A stretch of DNA of 64,000 nucleotides from Lineus longissimus (taxonomy: Eukaryota; Nemertea; Pilidiophora; Heteronemertea; Lineidae): positions 2,668,001-2,732,000 of the forward strand of contig NC_088321.1 in assembly GCF_910592395.1 (NCBI RefSeq). The letters run 5' to 3'. Below are positions 47,999-61,100 of the stretch, in pieces. The translations under genes were made by a program, and so were the position numbers. Below the pieces are notes generated by a model. That model saw nothing but the letters and a program-made list of their open reading frames with translations. It ran no database searches and had not been told where the DNA came from. Numbering within the stretch: the first letter of the stretch is position 1; each line of letters opens with the position of its first letter.

Positions 47999-48918
47999 AA
48001 ATTCGAAGTGCAGGTGTAGTAAAATGACAAATGCGGCACCTTCAAAAAGAAGAGTAGTAGCCTACCTGATTATGACTAATATCAGGTTTTCACCTGCTTC
48101 CTCCTCCTCGACAGTTTCCTGAAGAAAAATATCTCTGGTTACACTATGAAGACTTCAAGACCACTAGAGGCCCTAAATGACAATCAGCCAATCACCACGC
48201 AGAGATGTTGCGCAATGTTCTCATTAGCCAATCACCACCTCAAGAAGAAAGACATTTATGTATTGGAATCGTACTGACAGATCAATGACCTTCACAAACT
48301 AAGATTAGGTAACATTTTGGACAGCCAGTGTAGATATTTAGATAGGCTTAAAGAAACATTGTTTTTTTTGGGATAGTCTAGTCGGCACAACTATTCGTGC
48401 AATGCATAAGTTTAATGCATGCCTGAAAATACTTACACTCTGACAGATGTAAGTTCATCCTTCTTGAATTTTGTGAGGAGAACAGCAAATCGATCGACAA
48501 TGCCTCTTTCAGTTGCATCCTTTTTTTCTTGTCCCTCCCCGGTGAAATAAAAATTAAAGTTCTGAAGCACTTCTTTCCACTTTGACGGTTCAGAGAAAGG
48601 GTTGATGGCTACAATCTCTTTTAGAAGCGCTACATCCTTCACCATAGTGAACTTATAAATCTTCCTTTGTTGAGGAGCCGTAGACATTTTCTAAAAAAAA
48701 GGAGATTCCTATTGTTTATTACTCCAAGGCCTAGGCTAGGCCTAAATCCCTAAGAAGCTAAGGCAGTAAGGGTCCCTCTATATATATACTACTCTGCCTA
48801 TCCGTCCTGTAAAAAACCTGAAATCTTGGCTCTCAGAGTAGGGCGTACGAGCTAGATAATGACATATCATATTGTCAAATTTGATCAAAATTTCAAAACA
48901 AAAACTTCGGATTTTAAT

Positions 48919-49162
48919 TTAAAACTTGATCGGTGAGAGGTTGTCCCTAACAGAGAGGTTGTCCTTAATAGAGAGGCTGTCCTTAATAGAGAGGCTTTCC
49001 TTAATAGAGAGGGTGTCCTTAATAGAGAGGGTGTCCTTAATAGAGAGGCTGTCCTTAATAGAGAGGCTGTCCTTAATTGAGAGGTTGTCCTTAATAGAGA
49101 GGTTGTCCTTAATAGAGAGGTTGTCCTTAATAGAGAGGTGTCCGCTAAGGGAGGTTCCACTG
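48919..49162. repeat. 18-bp tandem array ending in a pogo-like MITE terminus, beside the last kinase exon
   Basis: About twelve units of GAGAGGYTGTCCTTAATA end in GTGTCCGCTAAGGGAGGTTC and CACTG/TA. The unit is a multiple of three, so it stays open in several frames. The frame entering from the kinase exon reads LSIKDN repeatedly to a TGA at 48,919-48,921. Confidence 0.8.
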
Positions 49163-49188
49163 TATTTGTAAATAAATATCATCCCTAC

Positions 49189-52100
49189 CTCTGGTAACCG
49201 TCGATACATGAGCTCATTGGCAGACGGTCGGTATTCAGGCTCATGTTCTAACATGTCCTTTATCAGGTTTTTGAAATCTTCTGAATAGTTTCCTTTCACT
49301 GGGGCGAACTGGCCCTGGAAGGTGAATGAAAATAATTTAACTCCTTCAGTGCCAAGGATTTGAGCATTTTCATCACCGAAATCTCACAACAATAATTGTG
49401 ATACACTCATCGAAATTCTTCAAAACCTTCGTCGTTTCCCCTGGTTTCCATAAAACAGCAATGATAAGTTGGAGCATATTGGGATTATTTTCTAAAGAGT
49501 GGGAGTGGTAATTTTTGCCGATTTCCACTATTTTTTACCTAAAATGAGGGGTGGCAGACCCCATCTCACCCTCGCAGTTGAACAATCTATTCAATTAGGA
49601 CACCCCAGAGCAGAGAAACCATATGAAACACATTTGAGTAGCTGGGGACATCTGGTGTTGTTGTGAGGAACTAAAATACCTGTACCTAGTTTCAGCAAAT
49701 AGCATCCCGCGAAGTTACTATTTATATCTCACAAGGTCATTTGCATAAGATATTAATGACATTTTAGTCACGTGACAGTCGGACATCGACACTTATTTCT
49801 ACGCATTTGAGCTTATTTCAAAGTCAATTATCTTTGACCCTGCATTGTTTTTAGCATGAATGATACAGAGGGCAGCAGCTGCCGTGACGTCATCTTCGTG
49901 GAATGCTATTTTCCTGAACCACCAGTAAACTTGAACAGTGAACCCCTTTAAATTTCTTACCTTCATAATTTTATTGACCAAGGCGGGCAGATTTGATCCC
50001 TCGAACGTCTTCTGTAAACAAGCCATTTCATACAGAATGCAGCCGAGTGCCCAGATGTCTGACTTATCATTGTACTCCTTGCCTTCGCACTGTAATAGAA
50101 CAAAATGATAACAAAACTACCTGATCCGAGTCACCAGGTCGCACGACATGATTTTCTTCGGCCTGAAAGCTCGAGACGGCAGGTCACATGCTTTCAGGCC
50201 GCAGAGGATCATCGAGTCCGATCTGGATGACAAGGATCAGCCACGAGTGAAGTTTTTTAAAAATCATATACCACACAGCGCAAAAAATATCAAGAAAATG
50301 ACAATTGTGAAGACAAGTTTTTTTTTCATTTTTCACCAAAAATTTCTCTTGAAGACATGACTATCTTTTGAGTTGAATGGAGAGCTCTCTATTAGCACTT
50401 TCTGATGGTACCATTAGTAAACCTACTGACAAGACCATTCCTTAGAAAGCTCTCAATGAGGACTTTCTTATGGTACCATTAGATAACCTATCGACATCGC
50501 CATTATTTGGAAAGCTCTCAATGAGCACTTTCTGATGGGACCATTTGACATAACCATTCATAGGAAAGCTCTCAGCCCTTTATGGTACCATTTGTAAACC
50601 TATTGACATGACCATTCTTTGGAAAGCTTTCAAGATCACTTTTTTGCAGTACCATTTGTAAACCTGTTGACATGACCATTGATTCGAATGCTCTCAATGA
50701 GCACTTTCTGATGGTACCATTTGTAAACCTACTGACATGACCATTCTTTGGAAAGCTCTCAATGAGCACTTTCTTATGGTACCATTTGTAAACCTATTGA
50801 CATGACCATTCACTGGAAAGCTCTCAATGAGCCCTTTCTTATGGTACCATTTCTAAACCTACTGACATGACCATTCATTAGAAAGCTCTCAATGAGCACT
50901 TTCTATTTCGAGACTCACCATTTCGGGGCTGATATAATAAGGCGTTCCCAGCACTGTATTCGCTCCTTTATCAGCAGTTGACATTATCTTTGAGATTCCA
51001 AAGTCGCCGACTTTAACAACGCCCTCTTTTGTCAGGAAGATGTTGGCCGTTTTCATATCCCTGGAGAAATTATCAAAATCATTTTTTTTATTAGGAGAAG
51101 TTACTCAAGAAAATGCAGACCGACACTAACGAAATCTATAACTTTCCTGAAAAGAAGGTCATAACGTCTATCAATCCCTTAGGCCTAAAAGCATCTAATA
51201 CAAACTGTGTGGGCTTTGGCCATGCATGCACCTGCAGCAGAGACGCAAGAGCAAAAGGCCCTGGGTTTGATCCCGAGCAGAACACAGCATTGTATTTTAG
51301 GATGAACCGGCATGGCTTTCGAGGAACGTAAATTCCTGGCTCTTCACAGTCCATCGAATGAGATGTTAAACCAAGGTTCCTTGTATCTGATGTCTATGCC
51401 AGGGCAGGTTAAATACCCCACCAGGTGAGAAACATGAGTAGCTTGCGTGGACTCTACCTCTGGCCGAAGTCGATTCACTAGGCCAATAACTCAATTGGTG
51501 CATAACCATAGTGGCACGCATAAACGCTCATCCTGCCTCGGAGGAGGAATACTCCCTGGAGAAAATCACCTCCAAGGGCAGAGTGAATGCTGAAGAGGAA
51601 GAAGAAGGGACAACACTCGACCGCCGATAGGGAGATTGGTGTTTTTCTGGTGTATTACGCTGGCAAAAATGCCCAGTTAGGTGGCACTGTCTTAACCTTG
51701 TTGGTCCGACACATTCAAAACAGTCAGGGAGGACACTAAATGTGGCCCTCCACGGCAAAATGGGTCGCATGTCTCACAGAAGATGAGCCTAAAATGACAC
51801 CAGGACATAAGAGTCGCCTCCACTACATAAAACGCCAGTGTTGGTCCGGAGTTTTTGCGCTTACACCTGTTAATTTTCCCCTGGAAAACGCCAGTGCTAG
51901 AAAACGCCGGTGTTTTCTTGTCACGACGATGGATTCAGGGCTAAATGGGGGCTAATTTAAGCACGGCGTTTTATGTAGTGTAATCACAAAAACGCCGGCG
52001 TTAGTGAGTTTCTACACTCGGCGACAGGCGGCGTGGTTACCACTGCGCATTTTGTGTCGGTCAATCGCGACTCCAACAATAACAAAAAATCGGAGAGTTC

Positions 52101-55100
52101 TACAGGAATTTCATATAGACCACGCCATCTGTCGCCGTGTTCAGTATCTGTTTCCATGTAGTGGAAGTCCTCACCGTGTCTTCTCCGGGCATTGTCTGGT
52201 TCGGAGTATCCCCGGGTTTAAAAACGCCGGGGTTTTCCATGTTGTGGACGTACTACTATTATAGAAGAAATCGACTTCACATAAGGCAGACAATAGTGAA
52301 ATGAACAACCAGTCCGTCTCAACCTGTCAAGCTCGAAGCGACATGCGACTCATTTTGCTGTGGTGGGTCACAAATACTAAAATAGATCACAGATACACTG
52401 GCAAAATTTGGCGAGTAAAATTTATATAAATTTGATATAAAATTCGACTCCTCTAAATTTGATATATAGAAAACTTTGCGGAGACTAACCTGTGTAGTAT
52501 GTTATGTTCGTGAATGTGACGAATGGCTGCCACCATCTGTTGGAAGATTTCTAGTATTTCCTTCTCGTCCAGTGGAGCGTCCCTATGAGAGAGGTATTGA
52601 GCTAGCGTCCTGGAAAAAGGAATCGAGGAAAATAAAAAATTGCAAGTTTTTACATGAGCATAGCGCTTTATAATGCAGAACGGCCTCAAAGCACTTTATA
52701 TTATCTGGTTTCAGTCGCTCAAAGCGCTTCACATTATTACCCCTAGCTATTGGCCTGAACATTCGTGTTTCAAGCTCGACTCTCTGGGAGTATCACAGGT
52801 CCGAGCTGCAGCTATACAGCACTCTAGACTAACATTCAGTTTGTCATCACTGTAAGCTAGGTACCCATCTACTCCTGGGTGAAGAGAAGCAAGTGTGGTA
52901 AAGTGCCTTGCTCAAGGACACAAAGGCGAAAGATAATCTTCAGAAAAAAATAAGTTCAGGGTTTTCATGACAAGTCAATATGTAAACAACTTCGGAACGA
53001 GATGCGAGTTGAGTGTGTCGATGATTAAAGGCCCACGCGGTTCATAAAAGAATTTGAATTTGTAATTGAATTTGAAAACTTTAATTGCGTAAATACAAAC
53101 TGAATATAAATTTCAACACTGCCGTTGTGTAGACTGATGTACAAATACAGTGGAACCTCCCTTAGCGGACACCTCTCTATTAAGGACAACCTCTCTATTA
53201 AGGACAACCTCTCTATTAAGGACAACCTCTCTATTAAGGACAACCTCTCTATTAAGGACAACCTCTCTATTAAGGACAACCTCTCTATTAAGGACAACCT
53301 CTCTAGTAAGGACACTAGTTCTGGTTCCAAATTGGTTGTTTCCATTCGATTTGACCTCTCTAATCAGGACACCTCTCTATTAAGGATAACATTTGTCAGT
53401 CCCAATGATGTCCTTTAAAATTGAGAGGTTCTACTGTGCTACTCTAAAGTGAAAAGTGACTGGGCAGCCGACAGCTTGGTAATATTGCCATTGCCATAGT
53501 ACAGCACTTGTTAGTCCCATGGGTGTCCTTAATAGAGAGGTTCTACAGTAACTCACCCTCCATTTGCATACTCCATTTCAATCATCAGGACGCCGTCTTC
53601 TATTAAGGACAACCTCTCTATTAAGGACAACCCCTTATTAAGGACAACCTCTCTATTAAGGACACTAGTTCTGGTTCCAAATTGGTTGTTTCGATTTAAT
53701 TTGACCTCTCTAATCGGGACACCTCTCTATTAAGGATAACATTTGTCAGTCCCAATGGTGTCCTTTAAAATTGAGAGGTTCTACTGTGCTACTCTAAAGT
53801 GAAAAGTGACTGGGCAGCCGACAGCTTGGTAATATTGCCATTGCCATAGTACAGCACTTGTTAGTCCCATGGGTGTCCTTAATAGAGTGGTTCTACTGTA
53901 ACTTACCCCCCATTTGCATACTCCATTTCAATTATCAGGACGCCGTCTTCTATTAAGGACAACCTCTCTACCAAGGACTCTAGTTTTGGTCCCAAATTGG
54001 TTGTTTCCATTTAATTTGACCTCTCTAATCAGGACACCTCTTTATTAAGGACAGCACTTGTTAGTCCCATGGGTGTCCTGAATAGAGTGGTTCTACTGTA
54101 ACTTACCCTCCATTTGCATACTCCATTTCAATCATCAGGACGCCGTCTTCTTCAAAACTATCGTAATAACTGATGATGTTCGGGTGGTCTAAGACGGCGA
54201 GAACTTTCACCTGAAAAGACGAGATCGTGTCAAAAATCAGACGACTTGCCTGAAGTATCTGAAAATACATGTAAGTACAGTAGACCCTCCCTTAGCGGAC
54301 ACCTCTCTATAAAGGACACCCTCTCTATTATATCAGAAATTGCACACCTTGCCTAAAGTACAGTAGAACCTCTCTATTGAGGACACCCTCTCTATTATAT
54401 CAAAAATTGCACACCTTGCCTAAAGTACAGTAGAACCTCGCTATTGAGGACACCCTCGGGACTGACAAGTGCTGTCCTTATTAGAGAGTTGTCCTGATTA
54501 GAGAGGTCAAATTGAATGCTAGGTCAAATTGAATGCTCACAACCAATTCTCGACCAAAAGTAGTGTCCTATATAGAGAGGTTGTCCTTAATAGAGAGGTG
54601 TCTGCTTAGGGAGGTTCCACTGTATGCGAAAATAAGTAACAAAATGGTTAAAATGAAATAAGCGCAAATTTGACATTTTTCAATATTTGGCTGAAAATTG
54701 GGTCTTTTTCACACTTTGTCCAATTCTCACAAAGTAAGTAAAATATTGAGTTGAGAGTCCAGCGTCAACTAGGACTCTATCAGATCTATCATAAACAATA
54801 TTGGGCAATGTTTTCATGTAAGTAGGAGGAAACCTACGCTATTGAAGAGAGTCACCCTCTCTGTTTCTGAGTGTACCCGTACGGAATGGGAATCAAACCT
54901 GGGACGTCAGAGGTGACAGGCGCTGTTTATTCCACTGCGCCACTCTGACGGCCGCAGCAAAGTGAGTAGTTTTAGATATTTTTGACTTAAAGGTGTACGC
55001 CGTTCGTAATTACTGGTGGTCTAAGAAAATAGAAATGCAGTGATACACAATGCCGGAGTGCCGTTATTATGCATGCAAATTTGTTGAAACTTGGTATTTA

Positions 55101-58100
55101 TAGTATTTGTATATCAGTCTACGCAATGGCAATGCAGAAATTTTCAATAAGCCCACATTGACGCAACTGGAAATTTTCAAATTCATATTCAAATTTCACT
55201 TTTTTTACAAACCTACGTAGGCCTTTAATAATAATATTTGTTGTTCAACATGTTCAATTGCTGAATTTTCCGCATTAAATCTCCAGCGCCATTTTTTTCA
55301 TGAAATAGACAGGAGACAACAACGCCGGGGACATCGCTGTACATTTCTTAACGACTCTCACCTCGTTAAGAGCAAGTTGTCTCTCTGCTGCATTCAAGTC
55401 GTGCATGTTGATTTCTTTGAGAATGACCAGGGAGTCGTCGTCACGTTTCCGGTAGAGGACGGCCGCACCATATGCCCCTAGAAGAAATTAACAATTAATA
55501 ATAACTAAACGTATTTATAGTGCCAAAATCTACCTGAAGTGATCAATGACACTTTACAATTACTTACTTACTTACTTTTTTGTACAATAAGTTAATAGAA
55601 TAAGTCTAATGCCTGTAGCGATGAAAGAGGAAGGTTTTAAAGGGAAGCTATGGGAATGATTCCCCATTCGACCAAGAGTTACATGAAAGAGGAAGGTTTT
55701 AAAGGGAAGCTATGCGAATGATTCCCCATTCGACCAACAGTTACATGAAAGAGGAAGGTTTTAAAGGGAAGCTATGGGAATGATTCCCTATTCGACCAGC
55801 AGTTACATGAAAGAGGAAGGTTTTAAAGGGAAGCTATGGAAGGTTTTAAAGGGAAGCTATGGGAATGATTCCCTATTCGACCAACAGTTACATGAAAGAG
55901 GAAGGTTTTAAAGGGAAGCTATGGGAATGATTCCCCATTCGACCAACAGCTACAACCTTAACATCTACGTAAACTGCGTATTCTTAAAAACAACTGTGGC
56001 TCTTGGTTTTATAAATAAACAAACATTAATGAGTGAAATGGATGATATAATTGCTTATTTTTGAACCAAGTTTGCCGCCATCTTGGTGGATTTTAATCTG
56101 CTCTCTCCTCCATACGGAGAGCCAATGACGTCATTGATGCAGCCATTGTGACAATCAGCTGTTCGAACAATGGCGAATGCTTGAAATGACAGATGACAGT
56201 TCTTCGATTTCTTCGGGTTCTTCGTCGACGTCCGGCGATGAATCCTTCGATTACAACCGTGCATCAGCAGAAGAAAGAGCAGGTCTAGTTCCCCATGCGT
56301 TTGAGCCAAGGTACCGGGGTAGAAAAAGGTCTGGAAACTTAGTGGAAACGAGTAGTACTCACCTTGATGAAAAAACCCCACTGCATCCATGACGTCATTC
56401 GCCCGGGAGATTTGAACAAACATGGCTACCCCCGCAAACTCCTTATTAAATGCAATTTTCTGCACTATCTAGGAATATTCATCACATCCTTGGTGTAGAG
56501 TATTTGTTTGTCAAAAAATATCAATGAAGGAGCCAAGATAATCTGGACCAGAGTTGTTGAGACACTCGAAACCAAGCAAAAGCACCTTAACTCTTTAACT
56601 GCCGAATATATTTTTCATAATTTTCAAACTTTCCAATGACCTGTTTTGAAAAGACTGCAGCTTGAAACGGAGAAGAGTTCGATTCCTCGAAACCGCCATC
56701 GACACGATCACCTGCACGCCATCTATCAGTAGGTGGGAAAACTGCGTAGTTTTTGTTGAGGCAGGTGTTAAGAATTTCCTAACAAGGCCGATGTTTTTAT
56801 TATCAATTAATGAGGGTCTGTCGGATGAGACAAAAAGCTGTACCTGAGTGTCTTAGCCAGGACAAGTAAAAGATCTCACATACATGTAGGTGGTCAGTAG
56901 CATACAGTAGTCTAGTCAAGCTAGCTCATTTTGGACCTTAACCGGAAACAAATTGCAACAGAAATTATTCCACTGGCACTGCCATTCATTCAGGGAATGA
57001 ATAATTATCAAAAGAGTTATGTCGCAATGTGGCAGAATGTATGGTGATCGCACTGATGATGACCTAGGTCGCAATGTGGCAGAATGTATGGTGATCACAC
57101 TGATGACGACCTAGGTCACAATGTGGCAGAATGTATGGTGATCGCACTGATGACAACCTAGGTCGCAATGTGGCAGAATGTATGGTGATCACACTGATGA
57201 CGACCTAGGTCGCAATGTGGCAGAATGTATGGTGATCACACTCATGACGACCTAGGTCACAATGTAGCAGAATGTATGGTGATTGCACTGATGACGACCT
57301 AGGTCGCAATGTGGCAGAATGTATGGTGATCACACTGATGACGACCTAGGTCGCAATGTGGCAGAATGTATGGTGATCGCACTGATGACGACCTAGGCCA
57401 CAATGTAGCAGAATGTATGGTGATCACACTGATGACAACCCAGGTTGCGATGTGGCAGAATGTTTGGTGATCGCACTGATGACGACCTAGGTCACAATGT
57501 AGCAGAATGTATGGTGATCGCACCGATGACAACCTAGGTCGCAATGTGGCAGAATGTATGGTGATCACACTGATGACGACCTAGGTCGCAATATGGCAGA
57601 ATGTATGGTAATCGCACTGATGATGACCTAGTTCACAATGTGGTTGAAAGTATGGTAAGTTAAGTAATGGGTAATTGAAAGCCATGGCTTCCAAAACTCA
57701 AAGATGCTTGATTGAACTCGGGGAGCTAGAATCTTCAGAAATACACACCCAACAAATGATATTGCAACTCTGTGACCAATTAATATACTTTCAGTCTTGA
57801 AGTATCCAGTTGTGCAATGAGTGACCGGCGTATTAAGAGCCTGATTTACCCACCTTTCCCAACGGTTCTGATCTTCTCAAAGCCGGCCATCGACTGCTGG
57901 TAATGTCCACTCCATCCACGGAGACACTCAAGACGGAAGTAGAGCTCCCCAACCGTACTGGAAAAAAGTCCATAAGATTTAGTAGATTTGAGTAGAGTTA
58001 CACCAAGCAGGTTGTCCGTAAAAGAGAGGTGTCCACTAAGGGAGGCTCTACTGCAGTAGAACCTCTCTATTAAGGACACCCTCAGGACTGACAAGTGCTG

Positions 58101-61100
58101 ATCTTAATAGAGAGGTGTCCTGGTTAGAGAGGTCAAATTGAATGGCACCAACCAATGCGGGACCAAAACTAGTGTCCCTAATAGAGAGGTTGTCCTTAAT
58201 AGAGAGTTTGTCCTTAATAGAGAGGCTGTCCTTAATAGAGAGGTTATCCTAATAGAGAGGTGTCCACTAAGGGAGGTTCTACTGCAGTAGAACCTCTCTT
58301 TTAAGGACACCCTCAGGACTGACAAGTGCTGATCTTAATAGAGAGGTGTCCTGATTAGAGAGGTCAAATTGAATGGCAACAACCAATTTGGGACCAAAAC
58401 TAGTGTCCTTAATAGAGAGGTTGTCCTTAATAGAGAGGTTGTCCTTAATAGAGAGGTTGTCTTTAATAGAGAGGTGTCCACTAAGGGAGGTTCTACTGCA
58501 GTAGAACCTCTCTATTAAGGACACCCTCAGGACTGAGAAGTGCTGATCTTAATAGAGAGGTGTCCTGGTTAGAGAGGTCAAATTGAATGGCACCAACCAA
58601 TGCGGGACCAAAACTAGTGTCCCTAATAGAGAGGTTGTCCTAAATAGAGAGGTTATCCTAATAGAGAGGTGTCCACTAAGGAAGGTTCTACTGCAGCAGA
58701 ACCTCTCTTTTAAGGACACCCTCAGGACTGACAAGTGCTGATCTTAATAGAGAGGTGTCCTGGTTAGAGAGGTCAAATTGAATGGCAACAACCAATTTGG
58801 GACCAAAACTAGTGTCCTTAATAGAGAGGTTGTCCTTAATAGAGAGGTATCACTAAGGGAGGTTCTACTATATGCTTAAATTTACCATTCATGTTCTCAC
58901 CTTTTTGAGGACGGGTCTTTGACCAGCTCTGCTCCGACAATGTCTCGAGACAAACCAACCGACACCTGAGGAAGAAAAGTCGACAATGAAGACCTGAAAA
59001 ACCCGACATTTTTTTCAGACATTACGTTATTCAGCCCCTGACCTCGCAGTTAATAATAGCATTCAGGGGTCATACTAAACGGCGTCCACCAGGTTTAAAA
59101 GCATATGTGACCCGTTCCAGCAAAACCAGTCGCATGTCGCTCTGAGCTTGGCAGGTTGAAACAGACTGTTTGTTCATTTCACGATTGTCTGCCTTTTGTG
59201 AAATCTGACGCCATCAATTTCTTCTATTATCTCCTGGTGTCATCTAGGCTCATCTTATGTGCGACATGCGACTAGTTTTGCTAGAACAGGTCACATATTT
59301 AAAGCCATCAAGATAAAATCTAATATTCATAAACGAAATAAGCAGGACATTTTCCACATTTTCTGATCGTTTCATGACATTTGTGTGCTAGATTAGCAAG
59401 TTGTTGCCTAAAATGTACCAGCGTTCACTGGTCACCCAGTCGGTGGCATTGTTGGATTTGACTTGGAGGAAATGATAGGGCTTCCCTATACTACAGGGGC
59501 CTTGTGATTTTAGACAACATCTCCCTTATTTTACACCCAAATGTCATGAAATTTTCAGGAAATGTGTTCTATGGTGTACTTATTCCATTTATGGCTTCTA
59601 AATTTTATTTTGATGACTTGATACCTGACTTTAAACCTGGTGGACGCTGTTTAGGATGACCGGAATTCAGGCCTAGCCCAATACATGGTCTATTGTCTTT
59701 CATTGTCTTTAAACAAAGTACGTTTGGACCTTGGTCTAAATTCCCATTGTTCTACTGACTTATCAAAGGGTTTAACCCTTAAAGCGCCAGAGGCGACGAT
59801 CGTCGACATAAGGGGGAAAGCGCCAGAGGCGACGATCGTCGACAGCAGACATTTAGTTCCACCTGTCTGCTAAGAGATGGCAGTGAGTGTGCATGTACGC
59901 TCTTTGGTACTTCGACAGTGATGCTTAGCACAAAATGGCATCGAACAAATTTCAAGTTTCTATACAAGCTTTTGAGTATTTTATCAAAAACTTGAAGCCC
60001 CATTTTCGCGGGAATGACGTCATCAGGAGTAATTAGCGCTGCTACGACTAATAAGACGGATGCTTCGACCAGGAATCGGATGGAAACGATGTATTTAGAC
60101 CCAGACTTCATATTAAAATACCAAGGGAGGTATAAAAAGCTGATGCAGTTATGTTCTGGCCATATTTTTGTTGATTATGGGTATTTGCACTAATTTACCC
60201 CTAATTAGTAAATTTTGGCGGGAAATGTCACAAAAATCGACGGGAATTACCATTTGTATAAAATCATCAGTACATTCCATGGTGTTTGTAACAAAAATAA
60301 CGTTGTTATTAATCATTTTCAAAAATGCTCGGTTAATTCGGCGCTCAGGGGTAATATGATTTTGTTAATTCAGCGCTTTAAGGGTTAAAGGACAAATCAT
60401 GATCACATAGACCCCAAGAAACAGCTTTCATGGAGGTTGATACGCTTAAACACGAAAATGCAAATAAAGGTATATGGGGACCCTCACCCCCTCATTTGGG
60501 CCCAGGGGATGTTAATTGCCCCGTTTACAGTAGTGAACTTCCGGTAATTGAAACACAATGGAACATCTCTAAGCGGACACCTCTGTAATTAGGACACCCT
60601 CTCTAAGACACTGATTTTGGTCCCAAATTGGTCATTTTCACTCAATTTCACCTCTGTGATCAGGTCACCTCTCTATACTTCCTTAGTCATCTTCATCCCT
60701 AGTGCTGGGACATTAGGCCTTCACCTCACTATAAAGCACTTCGACTCTCAGACCCAAGGTTGTCCTTAACCTCTTGAATCCCGGTGACCAACCAGTCACT
60801 CATTTTGAAATAACGTTTTTTCCCAACGACCGACAGGTCGGTCTCAGTGATATTTTATTCCCTTGAGCTGGGACGCTAGCTTATTGCTTGTTTCAGCGTG
60901 TTTGATGTACAGTAGGGTCAGTTAGAGCATGCCTTGGTAGATGGCGCCTCGGTACCGGACTATGGCGATTGTATGCGGGCGCTATACATCGTGAAAGTCA
61001 GAACCAATTTCGCAACCACGTGACCACCCTGGGATCCCGGGATTTTCAAGTTCTGGGATTCAAGAGGTTAATAGAGCGGTTCTAAAGTACCTGTATGGTT

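Larger units (their letters stand above)
41612..48690 (-). pseudogene. SANT/Myb-like, UBX-like and HECT-like ubiquitin-ligase gene, probably broken
   Basis: Minus-strand exons with GT-AG borders, 5' to 3': 48,690-48,437 (ATG at 48,687; ALLKEIVAINPF, WKEVLQNF, a SANT/Myb-like start); 48,118-48,064; 47,336-47,212; 46,688-46,605; 46,412-46,251 (Ser/Thr-rich); 45,539-45,471; 45,035-44,952 (DMEYMESMIVDGEK); 43,698-43,577 (RLGPEPDEEG, IQVKF, RRFRETDTVL); 43,203-43,042 (SLFYFVEGTSK, LMLAGEKLKRDQL); 42,504-42,418 (acidic); 42,163-41,612 (HECT-like). The 43.7 and 43.2 kb exons join in phase and match the UBX fold; a DxEYxxSLxxD-type helix before it is usual in UBX proteins. The HECT-like exon reads INVTFEGE and EDMDGLSREMF, then a one-base shift in a five-base C run (41,819-41,823); the other frame continues GYFPMSLCKASLCALFDP to a stop at 41,612. 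No catalytic Cys lobe follows. Phases fail at three joins, so exons are missing or the gene is decaying. Confidence 0.55.

Noticed and set aside
48700-49188. RCC1 repeats expected after a NEK8-type kinase
   Set aside because: None of the glycine-rich RCC1 motifs was found on the minus strand between the kinase and the next gene.
53025-53418. Overlapping frames on both strands encoding [12 protein letters not shown] or LSIKDN repeats
   Set aside because: They come from the 18-bp MITE module and are open in several frames at once, so they are not evidence of a gene.
57299-57568. Minus-strand repetitive frame (ATLRPR type)
   Set aside because: It is a by-product of the 47-bp minisatellite.
59779-60111. 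Minus-strand 110-codon frame
   Set aside because: It lies wholly inside the piggyBac-type MITE, with no domain or codon signal.
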